Shown in pieces: positions 18,430-26,768 of a stretch of DNA of 64,000 bases (positions are counted from its first letter, which is position 1; each line of letters opens with the position of its first letter). A model generated the notes under the pieces. That model saw only the letters and a program-made list of their open reading frames with translations. It had not been told where the DNA came from and ran no database searches. Source of the stretch: Allobosea sp. 67-29 (lineage in GTDB: Bacteria > Pseudomonadota > Alphaproteobacteria > Rhizobiales > Beijerinckiaceae); contig NZ_MKSQ01000022.1 of the NCBI RefSeq assembly GCF_001898115.1, positions 62,001-126,000 of the forward strand, read 5' to 3'. A program made the position numbers and the translations under genes.

Positions 18430-19281
18430 ATGAACTACCGCCACGGCTTCCATGCCGGAAACTTCGCCGACGTGCTCAAGCATGCGATGCTCGCGCGCGT
18501 CCTGCAGCATCTCGCGGCCAAGCCCACCCCCTATCGCGTGATCGATACCCATGCCGGTGTCGGCCGCTACGATCTGGGTTCCGAGGAGGCGCTGCGCACG
18601 CATGAGTGGAAGGACGGCATTGCGCGGCTCGACCGCTCGCCGCTTCCAGCGGCGGCGGAAGCCCTGCTCGAACCCTATCGCACGGCGCTGTCCGCGATTC
18701 GGGCCGAGCATGGGGCCAACGCCTATCCAGGCTCGCCCTGGTTCTGCCGCCACGCGATGCGCCCGTTCGACCGGCTCATCGCCGCCGAGCTCCATCCTCC
18801 GACCTATCGAAAGCTTGCCGAGGTGCTGGCACGCGATGCGCGCTGCAAGGCGCTGGCGATCGACGGCTGGACCGCGTTGCGCGCCAATATCCCGCCGAAG
18901 GAACGGCGCGGCCTCGTGCTCGTCGACCCGCCCTTTGAAGACAAGGAAGAGTTCGCGACGCTGGCGCAACAGTTCATCGCCGCCCACCGCAAATGGCCGA
19001 CGGGCATCTACATGCTCTGGTATCCGATCAAGGATCGTCGCGCCGCCGCCACGATGCTCGATGATGTACTGGAAGCAGGCATCGGCCGCCTGCTCCGTCT
19101 CGAGATCGACGTCGATCGGCCCGAGGCGGCCGGTGGTCTCGGAGCGACCGGCCTGCTGATCGCCAATCCGCCGTGGAAGCTGGCAGAAGAGGCCGAGATC
19201 CTGCTGCCGGCACTGACCGAACGGCTCGCCCAGGGGCAGCGGCCACGCTATCTATGCGAGCCGATCCGCCCCGACGGCTGA
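18430..19281 (+). CDS. rlmJ: 23S rRNA (adenine-2030-N6)-methyltransferase
   Basis: 283 residues beginning NYRHGFHAGNFADVLKHAML, the diagnostic RlmJ N-terminus. The SAM-binding DTHAGVGRYDL segment and the DPPFE catalytic motif (N6-adenine methyltransferases use D/N-PP-F/Y) follow. It methylates A2030 of 23S rRNA. The tail PWKLAEEAEILLPAL is also typical. It is 33 bases upstream of a GST-like gene, probably in one transcript. Confidence 0.95.
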   Translation: MNYRHGFHAGNFADVLKHAMLARVLQHLAAKPTPYRVIDTHAGVGRYDLGSEEALRTHEWKDGIARLDRSPLPAAAEALLEPYRTALSAIRAEHGANAYPGSPWFCRHAMRPFDRLIAAELHPPTYRKLAEVLARDARCKALAIDGWTALRANIPPKERRGLVLVDPPFEDKEEFATLAQQFIAAHRKWPTGIYMLWYPIKDRRAAATMLDDVLEAGIGRLLRLEIDVDRPEAAGGLGATGLLIANPPWKLAEEAEILLPALTERLAQGQRPRYLCEPIRPDG

Positions 19282-19314
19282 TCGCCCGCTCTCCTGTCCC
19301 GAGGTTTCCGACCG

Positions 19315-19920
19315 ATGCTCGTCCTGCGCTCCTCTCCCGCTTCGCCCTTCGGCCGCAAGGTCAAGATGGCGGCCCTCGAACTGGGTCTGATGGACCGTAT
19401 CGACATCGTCGCGGCCGATACCAGCGACCCCTCCGAGCCGCTGCGCCTGCAGAACCCCCTCGGCAAGATTCCGACGCTGGTGCTGGAGGACGGAACGACG
19501 CTGTTCGATTCGCGCGTGATCGTCGACTATCTGGACTTCCTCGCCGGCGGCGGCCGGCTCATCCCCCGGGACGAGGGCCGCTTCGAGCAGTTGCGCTTGC
19601 AGGCGCTCGCCGATGGCATCTGCGATGCAGCCCTGCTTCAGGTCTACGAGGGGCGGTTCCGCCCCGAATCGAATCGCAATGCCGACTGGCTTGCGCATCA
19701 GGCCGGCAAGGTCTCCCGCGGACTCGCCGCGCTCGAGGCTGCGCCGCCGGCCTTCAGCGGCCGCCCGCGCATCGGGGAGATCGCCCTCGCCTGCGCGCTG
19801 GGATATCTGGACCTGCGTTTCGAAGGGACATGGCGCGCCGGCCACCCCCGCCTGGTCGCCTGGCTCGACGACTTCGCCGCGCGTGTACCGGCCTTCGAGA
19901 GCACCCGCTTCAAGGGCTGA
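19315..19920 (+). CDS. Glutathione S-transferase family protein
   Basis: 201 residues. An N-terminal thioredoxin-like domain has SPFGRKVKMAAL with the serine in the position of the catalytic residue, NPLGKIPTLVLEDG with the cis-proline, and DSRVIVDYLD, the gamma-glutamyl contact. The C-terminal domain is all helical (GEIALACALGYLDLRF). The activity (conjugation, peroxidase or reductive) cannot be told. It follows rlmJ and is convergent with the outer membrane protein gene; terminators lie between. Confidence 0.9.
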   Translation: MLVLRSSPASPFGRKVKMAALELGLMDRIDIVAADTSDPSEPLRLQNPLGKIPTLVLEDGTTLFDSRVIVDYLDFLAGGGRLIPRDEGRFEQLRLQALADGICDAALLQVYEGRFRPESNRNADWLAHQAGKVSRGLAALEAAPPAFSGRPRIGEIALACALGYLDLRFEGTWRAGHPRLVAWLDDFAARVPAFESTRFKG

Positions 19921-19972
19921 GCCGGGCTCGCTTCCGGCGGGCGCATCACCACCACAGACCGACTGCAGAAAA

Positions 19973-20000
19973 GGCCCGGCGCTCTTGCGAGCGCCGGGCC
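19973..20000 (-). terminator. Second of two tandem terminators for the Omp gene
   Basis: GGCCCGGCGCTC (19973-19984), loop TTGC, GAGCGCCGGGCC (19989-20000), a perfect 12-bp stem. On the minus strand it is followed by TTTT (A-run at 19969-19972), so it acts for the leftward outer membrane protein gene, about 40 bases beyond the first terminator. It could also halt the rightward GST transcript weakly. Confidence 0.75.
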
Positions 20001-20031
20001 TCGACGTGCCGGGCCCAACTGGCAACCGGAC

Positions 20032-20060
20032 AAAAAAACCCGGTGGCCGAGGCCACCGGG
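20032..20060 (-). terminator. First rho-independent terminator of the Omp gene
   Basis: CCCGGTGGCC (20039-20048), loop GA, GGCCACCGGG (20051-20060), with seven adenines at 20032-20038 that read as a U-run on the minus strand. This classic intrinsic terminator begins 25 bases after the stop of the leftward outer membrane protein gene. Confidence 0.9.
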
Positions 20061-20085
20061 TCGCTCAAATCCGATTGTGGTCGGA

Positions 20086-20736
20086 TCAGAACTTGTAGCT
20101 CAGGCGGGCGCGGACGACCGAGAAGTCGGTGCCGACCTTGGTGCCTGCGCCAAGGATGTTCTTCTCGCCCAGGTCGACGTAGAGGTACTCGACGCCGGCG
20201 ATCAGGTTGTTGGTGATGGCGTACTCGATGCCGCCGCCGACGGTCCAGCCACCGGTGTGCGAGCTGTCGTTCGAGAAGGCCAGAGCCGGGATCGAGGTCT
20301 TCACGTTGCCGTAAGCCCAACCGCCGGTGACATACGGCATGAAGCGGTCGATCGCGAAGCCGACGCGGGCACGGACGGTGCCGAAGTAGTCGGTCTTGAC
20401 GCGAACGAGGCCGAGGTTGTTGCCGCTGCTGAGGTCAGCGCCCTGCAGGTCCGCCTCGAGGCCGAGCACGAACTGGCCCATCTGGTAGTTGTAGCCGATC
20501 TGGCCGCCACCGACGAAGCCGTCGAGATCGCCGACATTGGCGAAGCCGTTGGCGTTCACGTTGCCCCAGCCGTAGCCGGCGTTGGCACCGACGTAGAAAC
20601 CGGTCCAGGTGAAGACCGGCGGGATGTAGACCGGAGCGGCAACCGGGCCCTTGCGCGACGGCAGGTCGGCGGCCGAGGCGGCGCCGGCAGCGATGATGCC
20701 CAGAGCGGCAACGCTCGCAAGCAGGTACTTCTTCAT
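20086..20736 (-). CDS. Outer membrane beta-barrel protein, Omp31/Omp25-like
   Basis: 216 residues. The signal peptide is MKKYLLASVAALGIIAAGAASA, followed by ADLPSRKG and the TWTGFYVGANAGYGWG segment that opens the barrel in Omp25/Omp31 proteins of Hyphomicrobiales. Repeated amphipathic strands follow, and the C-terminus RARLSYKF ends with phenylalanine, the Bam recognition signal. These are small eight-stranded surface proteins that stabilise the envelope. Start 20736 has AAGGAG upstream. Strong tandem terminators and a candidate promoter suggest high expression. Confidence 0.93.
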   Translation of the reverse strand: MKKYLLASVAALGIIAAGAASAADLPSRKGPVAAPVYIPPVFTWTGFYVGANAGYGWGNVNANGFANVGDLDGFVGGGQIGYNYQMGQFVLGLEADLQGADLSSGNNLGLVRVKTDYFGTVRARVGFAIDRFMPYVTGGWAYGNVKTSIPALAFSNDSSHTGGWTVGGGIEYAITNNLIAGVEYLYVDLGEKNILGAGTKVGTDFSVVRARLSYKF

Positions 20737-20795
20737 GACATACTCCTTAGTCGTCGCGATCGCCGGAAGGCCCGGCGGGTGATTTCGATGATGAC

Positions 20796-20824
20796 TGTAT
20801 AGAACCAGTCGTCGCTTTTGTCTG
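20796..20824 (-). promoter_or_regulatory. Candidate promoter of the Omp gene
   Basis: On the minus strand CAGACA (20819-20824), a 17-base spacer and TATACA (20796-20801) resemble a sigma-70-type promoter, giving a leader of about 50 bases to the ATG at 20736. The -35 match is partial. The rest of the 346-base stretch 20737-21082 shows nothing else I can name; it is relatively AT-rich around 20880-20960. Confidence 0.4.
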
Positions 20825-21082
20825 TTGCACCGGCAACACATCTGCTTTGCAGACCGCGGCAGAAATGCGGCACGAATGCGATAACTGAACTCAAATAGGT
20901 AAAACCCAGTTAACCACCAGCCCTAAGCCCGTCATGGTAAATCGAATACTAATAGAACGCCGCCGAGGCTACGGCGACAGCGGGAAGCTCGCCGAGGAAC
21001 GCGCGTTCTCCCGCAAGGTTCCTTGCCGGGTCAAAAACTTTCGACCTTCGCCTTGCCGCTCCCGACTGCGCATGCTTAAGCC

Positions 21083-21913
21083 TTGAAATCCCACGGGTCG
21101 AACGAGACTGTGCCACCTCTTTCCATCTTCATCATTGCCCTCAACGAAGCCGACAGGATCGGCCTCGCCATCGCCGCGGCCCGGCCCTTGAGCGACGATA
21201 TCGTGGTCGTCGATTCCGGCTCGACCGACGGGACGCAGGGCGTTGCCGAAGCTCTGGGGGCCCGGGTCATCTTCAACCCCTGGCCGGGATACGGCCAGCA
21301 GAAGCGCTTCGCCGAGGAGCAGTGCCGGCACGACTGGCTGCTCAATCTCGATGCCGACGAGGTGCTGCCTCCGGACATGGTCGCCGAGATCGGCGCCCTG
21401 TTCGCGCAGGGTCCCCCACCAGCCGACGCCTATCGGACCAGAATCGCCGAAATCTTCCCCGGCGAGAAGGCGCCGCACCGCTTCGCCTATGCCCTTTCAC
21501 CCGTGCGGCTGTATCGCAAGTCGAAGGGCCGCTACTCTGCCTCGCCGGTCCATGACCGCGTCGATCTCGTGCCGGGTGCCAGGGTCGGCAGGCTGAAGGG
21601 TACGATCCATCACTTCTCGGTGCGGTCACTCGGCGAGCAGATGGACAAGCTCAACGCCTATAGCGACGCTCAGGCGGATGATCTCGATGCACGGGGGGCG
21701 ACAGTCTCGGCCTTCCGCCTGATCGCGGAATTCCCGGCGAATTTCGTCAAGGCCTATGTCGGCCGCCGTCACGCACTGCGGGGCCTCTACGGCTTCATGA
21801 CCGCCATGAACTATGCCTTCTACCGCTATCTGCGTGCCGCGAAGCACTGGGAGAGGCGCCTCCAGCGCAATGCCGGCATCACGCCCGCAGGCAAGCGACC
21901 GAACGATAGCTGA
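21083..21913 (+). CDS. Glycosyltransferase family 2, LPS core type
   Basis: About 276 residues. The GT-A domain starts PPLSIFIIALNEADRIG, with DSGSTDGTQ, then NLDADEVLPPDM (the DxD metal site) and an RFAYALSPVRLYRK acceptor region. A C-terminal helical part (LRGLYGFMTAMNYAFYRYLRAAKHWE) follows. It resembles WaaE/KdtX-type beta-1,4-glucosyltransferases that add sugar to the lipopolysaccharide inner core at the inner membrane. The start is uncertain: TTG 21083 opens the frame and GTG 21110 would begin just before PPLSIF. It stands alone. Confidence 0.87.
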   Translation: MKSHGSNETVPPLSIFIIALNEADRIGLAIAAARPLSDDIVVVDSGSTDGTQGVAEALGARVIFNPWPGYGQQKRFAEEQCRHDWLLNLDADEVLPPDMVAEIGALFAQGPPPADAYRTRIAEIFPGEKAPHRFAYALSPVRLYRKSKGRYSASPVHDRVDLVPGARVGRLKGTIHHFSVRSLGEQMDKLNAYSDAQADDLDARGATVSAFRLIAEFPANFVKAYVGRRHALRGLYGFMTAMNYAFYRYLRAAKHWERRLQRNAGITPAGKRPNDS

Positions 21914-21937
21914 TGTGGCGCTGGTCACGAGCTGGGC

Positions 21938-22301
21938 GCGGCAAATCGGGGGCGCCATCGTGAACCTCCTCGACCAGCGCGTCCGGCAGCTGACGCCTCG
22001 GTATTGTCCTGCACGCTCTCCAGGGCAGCCTTGCTGGTTGCGCCGACGTCGCTGCCCAAGCCCTGTCGCCCCGTCTCAGGGTGAATGCCGTCGCCTCCGG
22101 ACCGACCTTCGCCAGTTCGTATGACGGCGGGCGTCCACTGGACCGTGAGGCGGCAGGCACCTCGCTCGGTCGCTGGGTCGAACCGGAAGAGATTGCGGGG
22201 CCATGCTGTACCTGGCCCGCGCCCGCTCGATCACGAGGCTGATGATCGCCATCGAGCCCGGGCAGCATCTGGGCTGGCGCAAGCCCGACATCGTCGGCTG
22301 A
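21938..22301 (+). pseudogene. Decayed short-chain dehydrogenase, C-terminal relic with frameshifts
   Basis: Read across three frames, this stretch spells the second half of an SDR protein of the pteridine-reductase/FolM-like type. It begins GGAIVNLLDQRV and LTPRY (about 21951-22004). The frame then shifts to LSCTLSRAALLVA, the remnant of the SYTLSKAAL active-site motif with Tyr replaced by Cys and Lys by Arg. A further shift gives AQALSPRLRVNAVASGPTFASS and GRWVEPEEIAG, and a last one gives AMLYLARARSITR and GQHLGWRKPDIVG before the stop at 22299-22301. The Rossmann half is missing. With at least three frameshifts and lost catalytic residues it cannot encode a working enzyme. Confidence 0.82.
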
Positions 22302-22310
22302 GGCTGAGCC

Positions 22311-22595
22311 TCAGGCCGCGCGGTTCTTCAACGCGCCGATGATCGCGGTAAGGATCGCGCCGCCCGCACCGCCACCGATCAGATTGGTGAGGATGCTGCC
22401 GACGCTGAGGTTGCCGCCCTGTGCAGCGGCGCTGATCGCCGGGATCAACAGCGGAATCAGCTGCCCGAGCACGCCGCCGCCGACCAGCCCCGATAGCGTG
22501 TTGCCGAGCGTGCCGAGATCGAAGCTCGGGCTGGCCTTGCCTGCCGCATTGCCGCCGATCGCGCCGGCGACGAGATTCATCAGGATCTGTTCCAC
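22311..22595 (-). CDS. Small glycine/alanine-rich hydrophobic protein, unknown
   Basis: 94 residues, nearly all Gly, Ala, Leu, Ile, Val and Asn. It starts VEQILMNLVAGAIGGNAAGK, then LGTLGNTLSGLVGGG, and ends ILTAIIGALKNRAA. It looks like a conserved small protein of Hyphomicrobiales with glycine-zipper-like GxxxG patterns and probable membrane association. The function is unknown. The chosen GTG start at 22595 has a GGGGGG run about 9 bases upstream; ATG 22610 is the alternative. It abuts the SDR relic convergently. Confidence 0.6.
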   Translation of the reverse strand: MEQILMNLVAGAIGGNAAGKASPSFDLGTLGNTLSGLVGGGVLGQLIPLLIPAISAAAQGGNLSVGSILTNLIGGGAGGAILTAIIGALKNRAA

Positions 22596-22779
22596 AGCAG
22601 CCCCCCGCATGCACAGGCATCGCCCGCATTCTCGCGCCGGGGAGGCGATGCGTTCGGCCCGGCATCAGCGAGGATGACTCAGCTGCGGCCATGCGGCAAG
22701 CCGCCGCACTGTCGGGTTCGGGCGCTGGCTGAATCCCGCGACAAGAAGGGCGTTCTGAGGGGCGCCGCCCAGCGTCCGG

Positions 22780-23544
22780 TCAATCCAGCGTGATCGCGGC
22801 GATGAGCCGCCCGTAATCCGGCTCGCCGCGATGCGTCGTGCGGCGATAGCTGAAGAACCGCTCTTCATCGCCATAGGTGCACAGGCCGAGATCGACGAAG
22901 CGACCGATCCCCGCTTCCTGCGCCTTGAGGGCGATGAAGGCCGGCAGGTCGAACATCGCGTGGGCGGGACGGGTCGAGGCCGTGAAGAAGCGCGAATAGG
23001 TCGCATTCTCCGCCTTGAAGCGCTCCACGAATTCCGGGCCGACCTCATAAGCCGCTGCGCTGATCGTCGGCCCGAGTACCGCGACGATCCGCTCGCGTCG
23101 TGCGCCGAGCTTCTCCATTTCGGTGACGGTCGCGCCGACCACCCCGGCAAACGCGCCCTTCCAGCCGGAATGCGCGGCCCCGATCACCCGTGCCTCGCTG
23201 TCGGCGAACAGGATCGGCCCGCAATCGGCCGTCGAGATGCCCAGCGCGACCTTCTGCGAGATCGTCACCATCGCATCGGCCCGGGGCCTCTCGTCCTGCC
23301 AGGGACCGGTGACGAGCGCGACATCGGGGGAATGGACCTGGTGGACGCTGACCAGGTGATCGGGCTCGACATCGAGAAAGCGCGCCATCCGCGCGCGGTT
23401 CTCGCCTACCGCAGCCGGATCGTCCGAGGAGCCGAGCCCACCGTTCAGCGAGGCGTAGATGCCGGTCGAGACTCCGCCCTCGCGCGTAAAGAAGGCGTGT
23501 CGAACACCGGTTTCGCCGGCGAGTTCGGAGGAGGTGATGAACAT
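22780..23544 (-). CDS. pgeF: Peptidoglycan editing factor / laccase-domain purine phosphorylase
   Basis: 254 residues of the Cu-oxidase_4 (YfiH/PgeF) family. HAFFTREGGVSTG opens the domain. SVHQVHSPDV, STADCGPILF and AAHSGWKGAFAGV carry the metal-binding His and Cys residues; LGPTISAAAYEVG and RRTTHRGEPDYGR end it. Family members bind zinc; roles reported include removal of misplaced amino acids in peptidoglycan precursors and purine nucleoside phosphorolysis. Start 23544 (MFITSSELAG) is chosen. It follows the methyltransferase gene in the same direction with about 50 bases between. Confidence 0.92.
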   Translation of the reverse strand: MFITSSELAGETGVRHAFFTREGGVSTGIYASLNGGLGSSDDPAAVGENRARMARFLDVEPDHLVSVHQVHSPDVALVTGPWQDERPRADAMVTISQKVALGISTADCGPILFADSEARVIGAAHSGWKGAFAGVVGATVTEMEKLGARRERIVAVLGPTISAAAYEVGPEFVERFKAENATYSRFFTASTRPAHAMFDLPAFIALKAQEAGIGRFVDLGLCTYGDEERFFSYRRTTHRGEPDYGRLIAAITLD

Positions 23545-23593
23545 GGCATCGTCCCGTCTGCACGAATGCCGGCATGTCCGGCCTCCGTCTCTC

Positions 23594-24682
23594 TCAGACC
23601 TGCTCTGGCACCCGATGAAGGTCAAATCCGGGCAGCGGCGGCAGGGCCGGGTGAGACAACGCCATAACCTTGAACAAATCACCCATGCCGGCCTCGCCGG
23701 GCTCGATCAATCGATCGAAGGCTTCGAAAATCGCCTTGCGCTGAGCGGCATCAGCGCTCCGCGAGAGGATCTGTGCCCGCTGGGCCAACCCGAGCGCCAG
23801 CAGAAAGTCGCGCTGCGTCGCCGGCCCATGGAGCGCTGCGCCTGCCCTCAGCCCCGCCTGCCCCATCCGCTCGAAGTCGACATGCACCGTCAGGTCAGCC
23901 TCGCCCGGCTCCGCCAGCGGGTCGACGAAGGCATGGCGCCTCATCGCCTGCAGCGTGTCGCCGAAACCCGAGCGGATAGGACCGTAGTCGATGAAGGCGG
24001 CGCCTCCGCCCTCGCGGGAGAGATGGCGCGCGATCCCGGCGACGACATCGAGGGCTGCCGATGGCTGCTCGAGCACGGTCCCCACCGGCGCCCTCGCCTT
24101 CACCCCGTCGCCGGTTGGTGCAAGCCCGAAGGCGAGTTCGCCATCCTCGCCCAGCCCGACGAGGCGCTCGCACCAGCCTTCGGCCGTCATCACGAACTGG
24201 TCGAGCGGCAGCGCATCGAGGAACTCGTTGGCCAGCACGATCGCCGGGCCGTCGAGGACCGACACGACGGTATCGTGCCAGACGGCGCCGGCCCCGCTCA
24301 GTGTCTCGGCCTGCCTTGCCCGCAAGACGGGACTGGTCTCGACGAGGTGGACCGACAAGGCGCCGTGGAAGCCGGGCACGATTCGCGTCGCCCGCAGGAC
24401 GTCGGCCATCAGCGTGCCGCGCCCCGGCCCGAGTTCGACGAGGCGGAAGCGCGAAGGCGCGCCCATCGCCTGCCAGAGATGCGCGGCCCAGAGCCCCAGC
24501 AATTCGCCGAACATCTGGCTGATCTCGGGAGCGGTGGTGAAATCGCCCTCCCGGCCGAAGGGGTCGCGCGTCATGTAATAGCCATGGCGGGGATGGCCGA
24601 GAGCCAGCGCCATGTAGCGCGAGACCGGCAACGGCCCTTCATCCTGGATCAGGCGGACGATCTCGGCCTTGAGCGCATTCAC
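23594..24682 (-). CDS. MidA/NDUFAF7-like SAM-dependent methyltransferase
   Basis: 362 residues starting GTG 24682 (VNALKAEIVRLIQDEGPLPVSRYM). Key segments are GHPRHGYYMTRDPFGREGDFTTAPEISQMFGE and VELGPGRGTLMADVLR, the SAM site. LANEFLDALP and FIDYG (with the ending YGPIRSGFGDTLQAMRRH) follow. This is the DUF185 family; the mitochondrial member NDUFAF7/MidA methylates an arginine of a complex I subunit. A similar role here is inference. The start overlaps the lgt stop as GTGA (24679-24682), the usual coupling of these two genes in the group. Confidence 0.92.
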   Translation of the reverse strand: MNALKAEIVRLIQDEGPLPVSRYMALALGHPRHGYYMTRDPFGREGDFTTAPEISQMFGELLGLWAAHLWQAMGAPSRFRLVELGPGRGTLMADVLRATRIVPGFHGALSVHLVETSPVLRARQAETLSGAGAVWHDTVVSVLDGPAIVLANEFLDALPLDQFVMTAEGWCERLVGLGEDGELAFGLAPTGDGVKARAPVGTVLEQPSAALDVVAGIARHLSREGGGAAFIDYGPIRSGFGDTLQAMRRHAFVDPLAEPGEADLTVHVDFERMGQAGLRAGAALHGPATQRDFLLALGLAQRAQILSRSADAAQRKAIFEAFDRLIEPGEAGMGDLFKVMALSHPALPPLPGFDLHRVPEQV

Positions 24683-25524
24683 ACCCGCGCCTCGCGCCCG
24701 CTGCGCCAGACCAGGCAGATCCCGACGATCAGCACCGGCACCGAGAGCAGCATGCCCATGGTGATGCCGCCGGAGAGCGCATCGACATTGGCGCCGAACA
24801 GGAAGCCGAGCTGTGGATCCGGCTCGCGAAAGAACTCGCAGACGATGCGCGCCACCGCATAGCCGATGCCGAAGATCCCGGCGACGAAGCCCGGCCGGCG
24901 GAACCAGCCTGTCCAGACGAGCGCGTTGACGATCGCGAACAACAGGATGCCCTCGGCGAACGCCTCGAAGAGCTGGCTCGGATAGCGCGGCGCCGGCCCG
25001 CCATTCGGGAAGATCATCGCCCAGGGAAAGTCCGGCGCCGGCCGGCCCCAGAGCTCGCCATTGATGAAGTTCGCGATACGCCCGAGGAAGAGCCCGATCG
25101 GCACCACCGCCGCGGCGAGATCGAACACCGAGAGCGCCGGGTATCCGCGCCGCCGGGCGAAGAGCCACAGGCCCAGCGTCGCACCGACGAGCCCGCCATG
25201 GAACGACATGCCGCCCTGCCAGATCGCCAGAATGTCCTGCGGCCGCGCAATATAGCGGGGCAGGTCGTAGAACAGGACGAAGCCGGTGCGCCCCCCGAGC
25301 ACGACGCCGAAGGCGACGAAAAGCAGCATGTCGTCAAGCTCGACCGGCTTGGGCCTGGGACGCCCGCTCCAGAGCCGATCCGTGCCGACCAGAAGCCTCG
25401 CATACCACCAGCCGCCGAGAAGACCGACAACATAGGCCAGCCCGTACCACTTGATCGCGAGCGGCCCGATCTGGACCGCGACGGGATCGATCATCGGGAA
25501 GGGAATGGCGAAGACTGGCATCAT
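24679..25524 (-). CDS. lgt: Prolipoprotein diacylglyceryl transferase
   Basis: 281 residues with seven membrane segments. It has MSFHGGLVGA and the Lgt signature GRIANFINGELWGRP, with conserved residues needed to move diacylglycerol from phosphatidylglycerol to the lipobox cysteine of prelipoproteins at the inner membrane. Length is normal. ATG 25524 or the adjacent ATG 25521 starts it. The downstream MidA-like gene overlaps by four bases, and pgeF follows, making a likely three-gene transcript. Confidence 0.96.
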   Translation of the reverse strand: MMPVFAIPFPMIDPVAVQIGPLAIKWYGLAYVVGLLGGWWYARLLVGTDRLWSGRPRPKPVELDDMLLFVAFGVVLGGRTGFVLFYDLPRYIARPQDILAIWQGGMSFHGGLVGATLGLWLFARRRGYPALSVFDLAAAVVPIGLFLGRIANFINGELWGRPAPDFPWAMIFPNGGPAPRYPSQLFEAFAEGILLFAIVNALVWTGWFRRPGFVAGIFGIGYAVARIVCEFFREPDPQLGFLFGANVDALSGGITMGMLLSVPVLIVGICLVWRSGREARV

Positions 25525-25606
25525 GCAGTTCCGGAACCGGGCGCATGGTGATGGCCGCGCGCCTGCCGAGTGGTCAAGGAAAAAGGCTGGCCCGCGGCAC
25601 CCGGCC

Positions 25607-26623
25607 TCAGAGCTTGACGATCAGCTTGCCGAAATTCCGGCCCTCGAGCAGGCCGATGAAGGCCTCCGGCGCATTCTCCAGCCCGTCGACGATGTCTTCC
25701 TTGTATTTGACCGCGCCTGCGGCGATCCAGCCGGCCATCTCCTCCCGAAACGCTGGTGCCTGGGCGATGAATTCGCGCTGGATGAAACCGCGGATCGTCA
25801 GGCTCTTCGACAGCACTTGCCGCATCAGAACCGGAAGGCGGTCCGGTCCCGGGAACGCGCCGGTCGCGTTATATTGCGCGACGAGGCCGCAGACGGGAAT
25901 GCGCGCGAAGCTATTGAGCAGCGGAAAGACGGCGTCCCAGACATGGCCGCCGACATTCTCGAAATAGACGTCGATGCCGTTCGGACAGGCGGCTGCGAGC
26001 TTGCCGGCCATATCGGGATCGCGATGGTCGACGACGGCATCGAAGCCGAAGCTGTCGCGGACCAATGCGCACTTCTCGGGCCCTCCAGCGATTCCGACAG
26101 CCCGCGCGCCCTTGATCCGCGCGATCTGGCCGACCGCCGAGCCGACCGGCCCGCTCGCCGCCGCCACGACGACCGTCTCGCCCGGCTTGGGCTGGCCGAT
26201 GGTGAGCAGCCCGGCATAGGCGGTGAACCCCGGCATGCCGAGCACGCCCAGCGCCGTCGTCACCGGTGCCCGCGCTGGGTCGAGCTTGCGCAATTGCGTG
26301 GCGTCCGCCGTCGCATAGGTCTGCCAGCCGGAATGGGACAGCACGATATCGCCGGGCTTGAAGGCAGGATCGCGGCTCTCGATGACTTCGGCGACGGTAC
26401 CGCCTTCCATGACCGCGCCGATTTCGGTGGGAGCGGCATAGGATTTCGCCGCACTCATCCGGCCGCGCATATAGGGATCGAGCGAGAGGTAGAGGATCCT
26501 GAGGAGCACCTGCCCCTCCGAGACCGCGGGAATAGGCACGCGCTCCACTCTGAAGTTCTGGGGTCCCGGGCGTCCCTCCGGACGGGAGGCAAGCGCGATC
26601 CGGACATTGTCGAGCTGGGACAT
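25607..26623 (-). CDS. NADP-dependent oxidoreductase, CurA/alkenal reductase type (MDR)
   Basis: 338 residues, a zinc-free medium-chain dehydrogenase/reductase. It opens MSQLDNVRIALASRPEG with a GroES-like domain (LYLSLDPYMRGRMS), then VVVAAASGPVGSAVGQIARIKG for the NADP site, DVYFENVGG, and RGFIQREF near the end. This pattern matches leukotriene B4 dehydrogenase-like and curcumin/NADPH:2-alkenal reductases, which reduce activated C=C bonds. The frame stays open upstream to 27040, but the start at 26623 is the family start. Confidence 0.92.
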   Translation of the reverse strand: MSQLDNVRIALASRPEGRPGPQNFRVERVPIPAVSEGQVLLRILYLSLDPYMRGRMSAAKSYAAPTEIGAVMEGGTVAEVIESRDPAFKPGDIVLSHSGWQTYATADATQLRKLDPARAPVTTALGVLGMPGFTAYAGLLTIGQPKPGETVVVAAASGPVGSAVGQIARIKGARAVGIAGGPEKCALVRDSFGFDAVVDHRDPDMAGKLAAACPNGIDVYFENVGGHVWDAVFPLLNSFARIPVCGLVAQYNATGAFPGPDRLPVLMRQVLSKSLTIRGFIQREFIAQAPAFREEMAGWIAAGAVKYKEDIVDGLENAPEAFIGLLEGRNFGKLIVKL

Positions 26624-26768
26624 GGCTGCGATCCTCGATAAGCGCGCTCCGGAGAGCGCCGTGGCCATATGGGTGCGCCTCCGGGCGGATGGCGGTACAG
26701 GCGGCCGGCCTTTCGGGGCCCGGACCGGAAACCTTCCGGAGGTGGCGAAAACTGCCGTCGCCCGGCAT

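Noticed and set aside
20842..21082. Possible small RNA or gene in the AT-richer gap before the glycosyltransferase
   Set aside because: No open frame with a ribosome site and no hairpin with a T-run could be supported.
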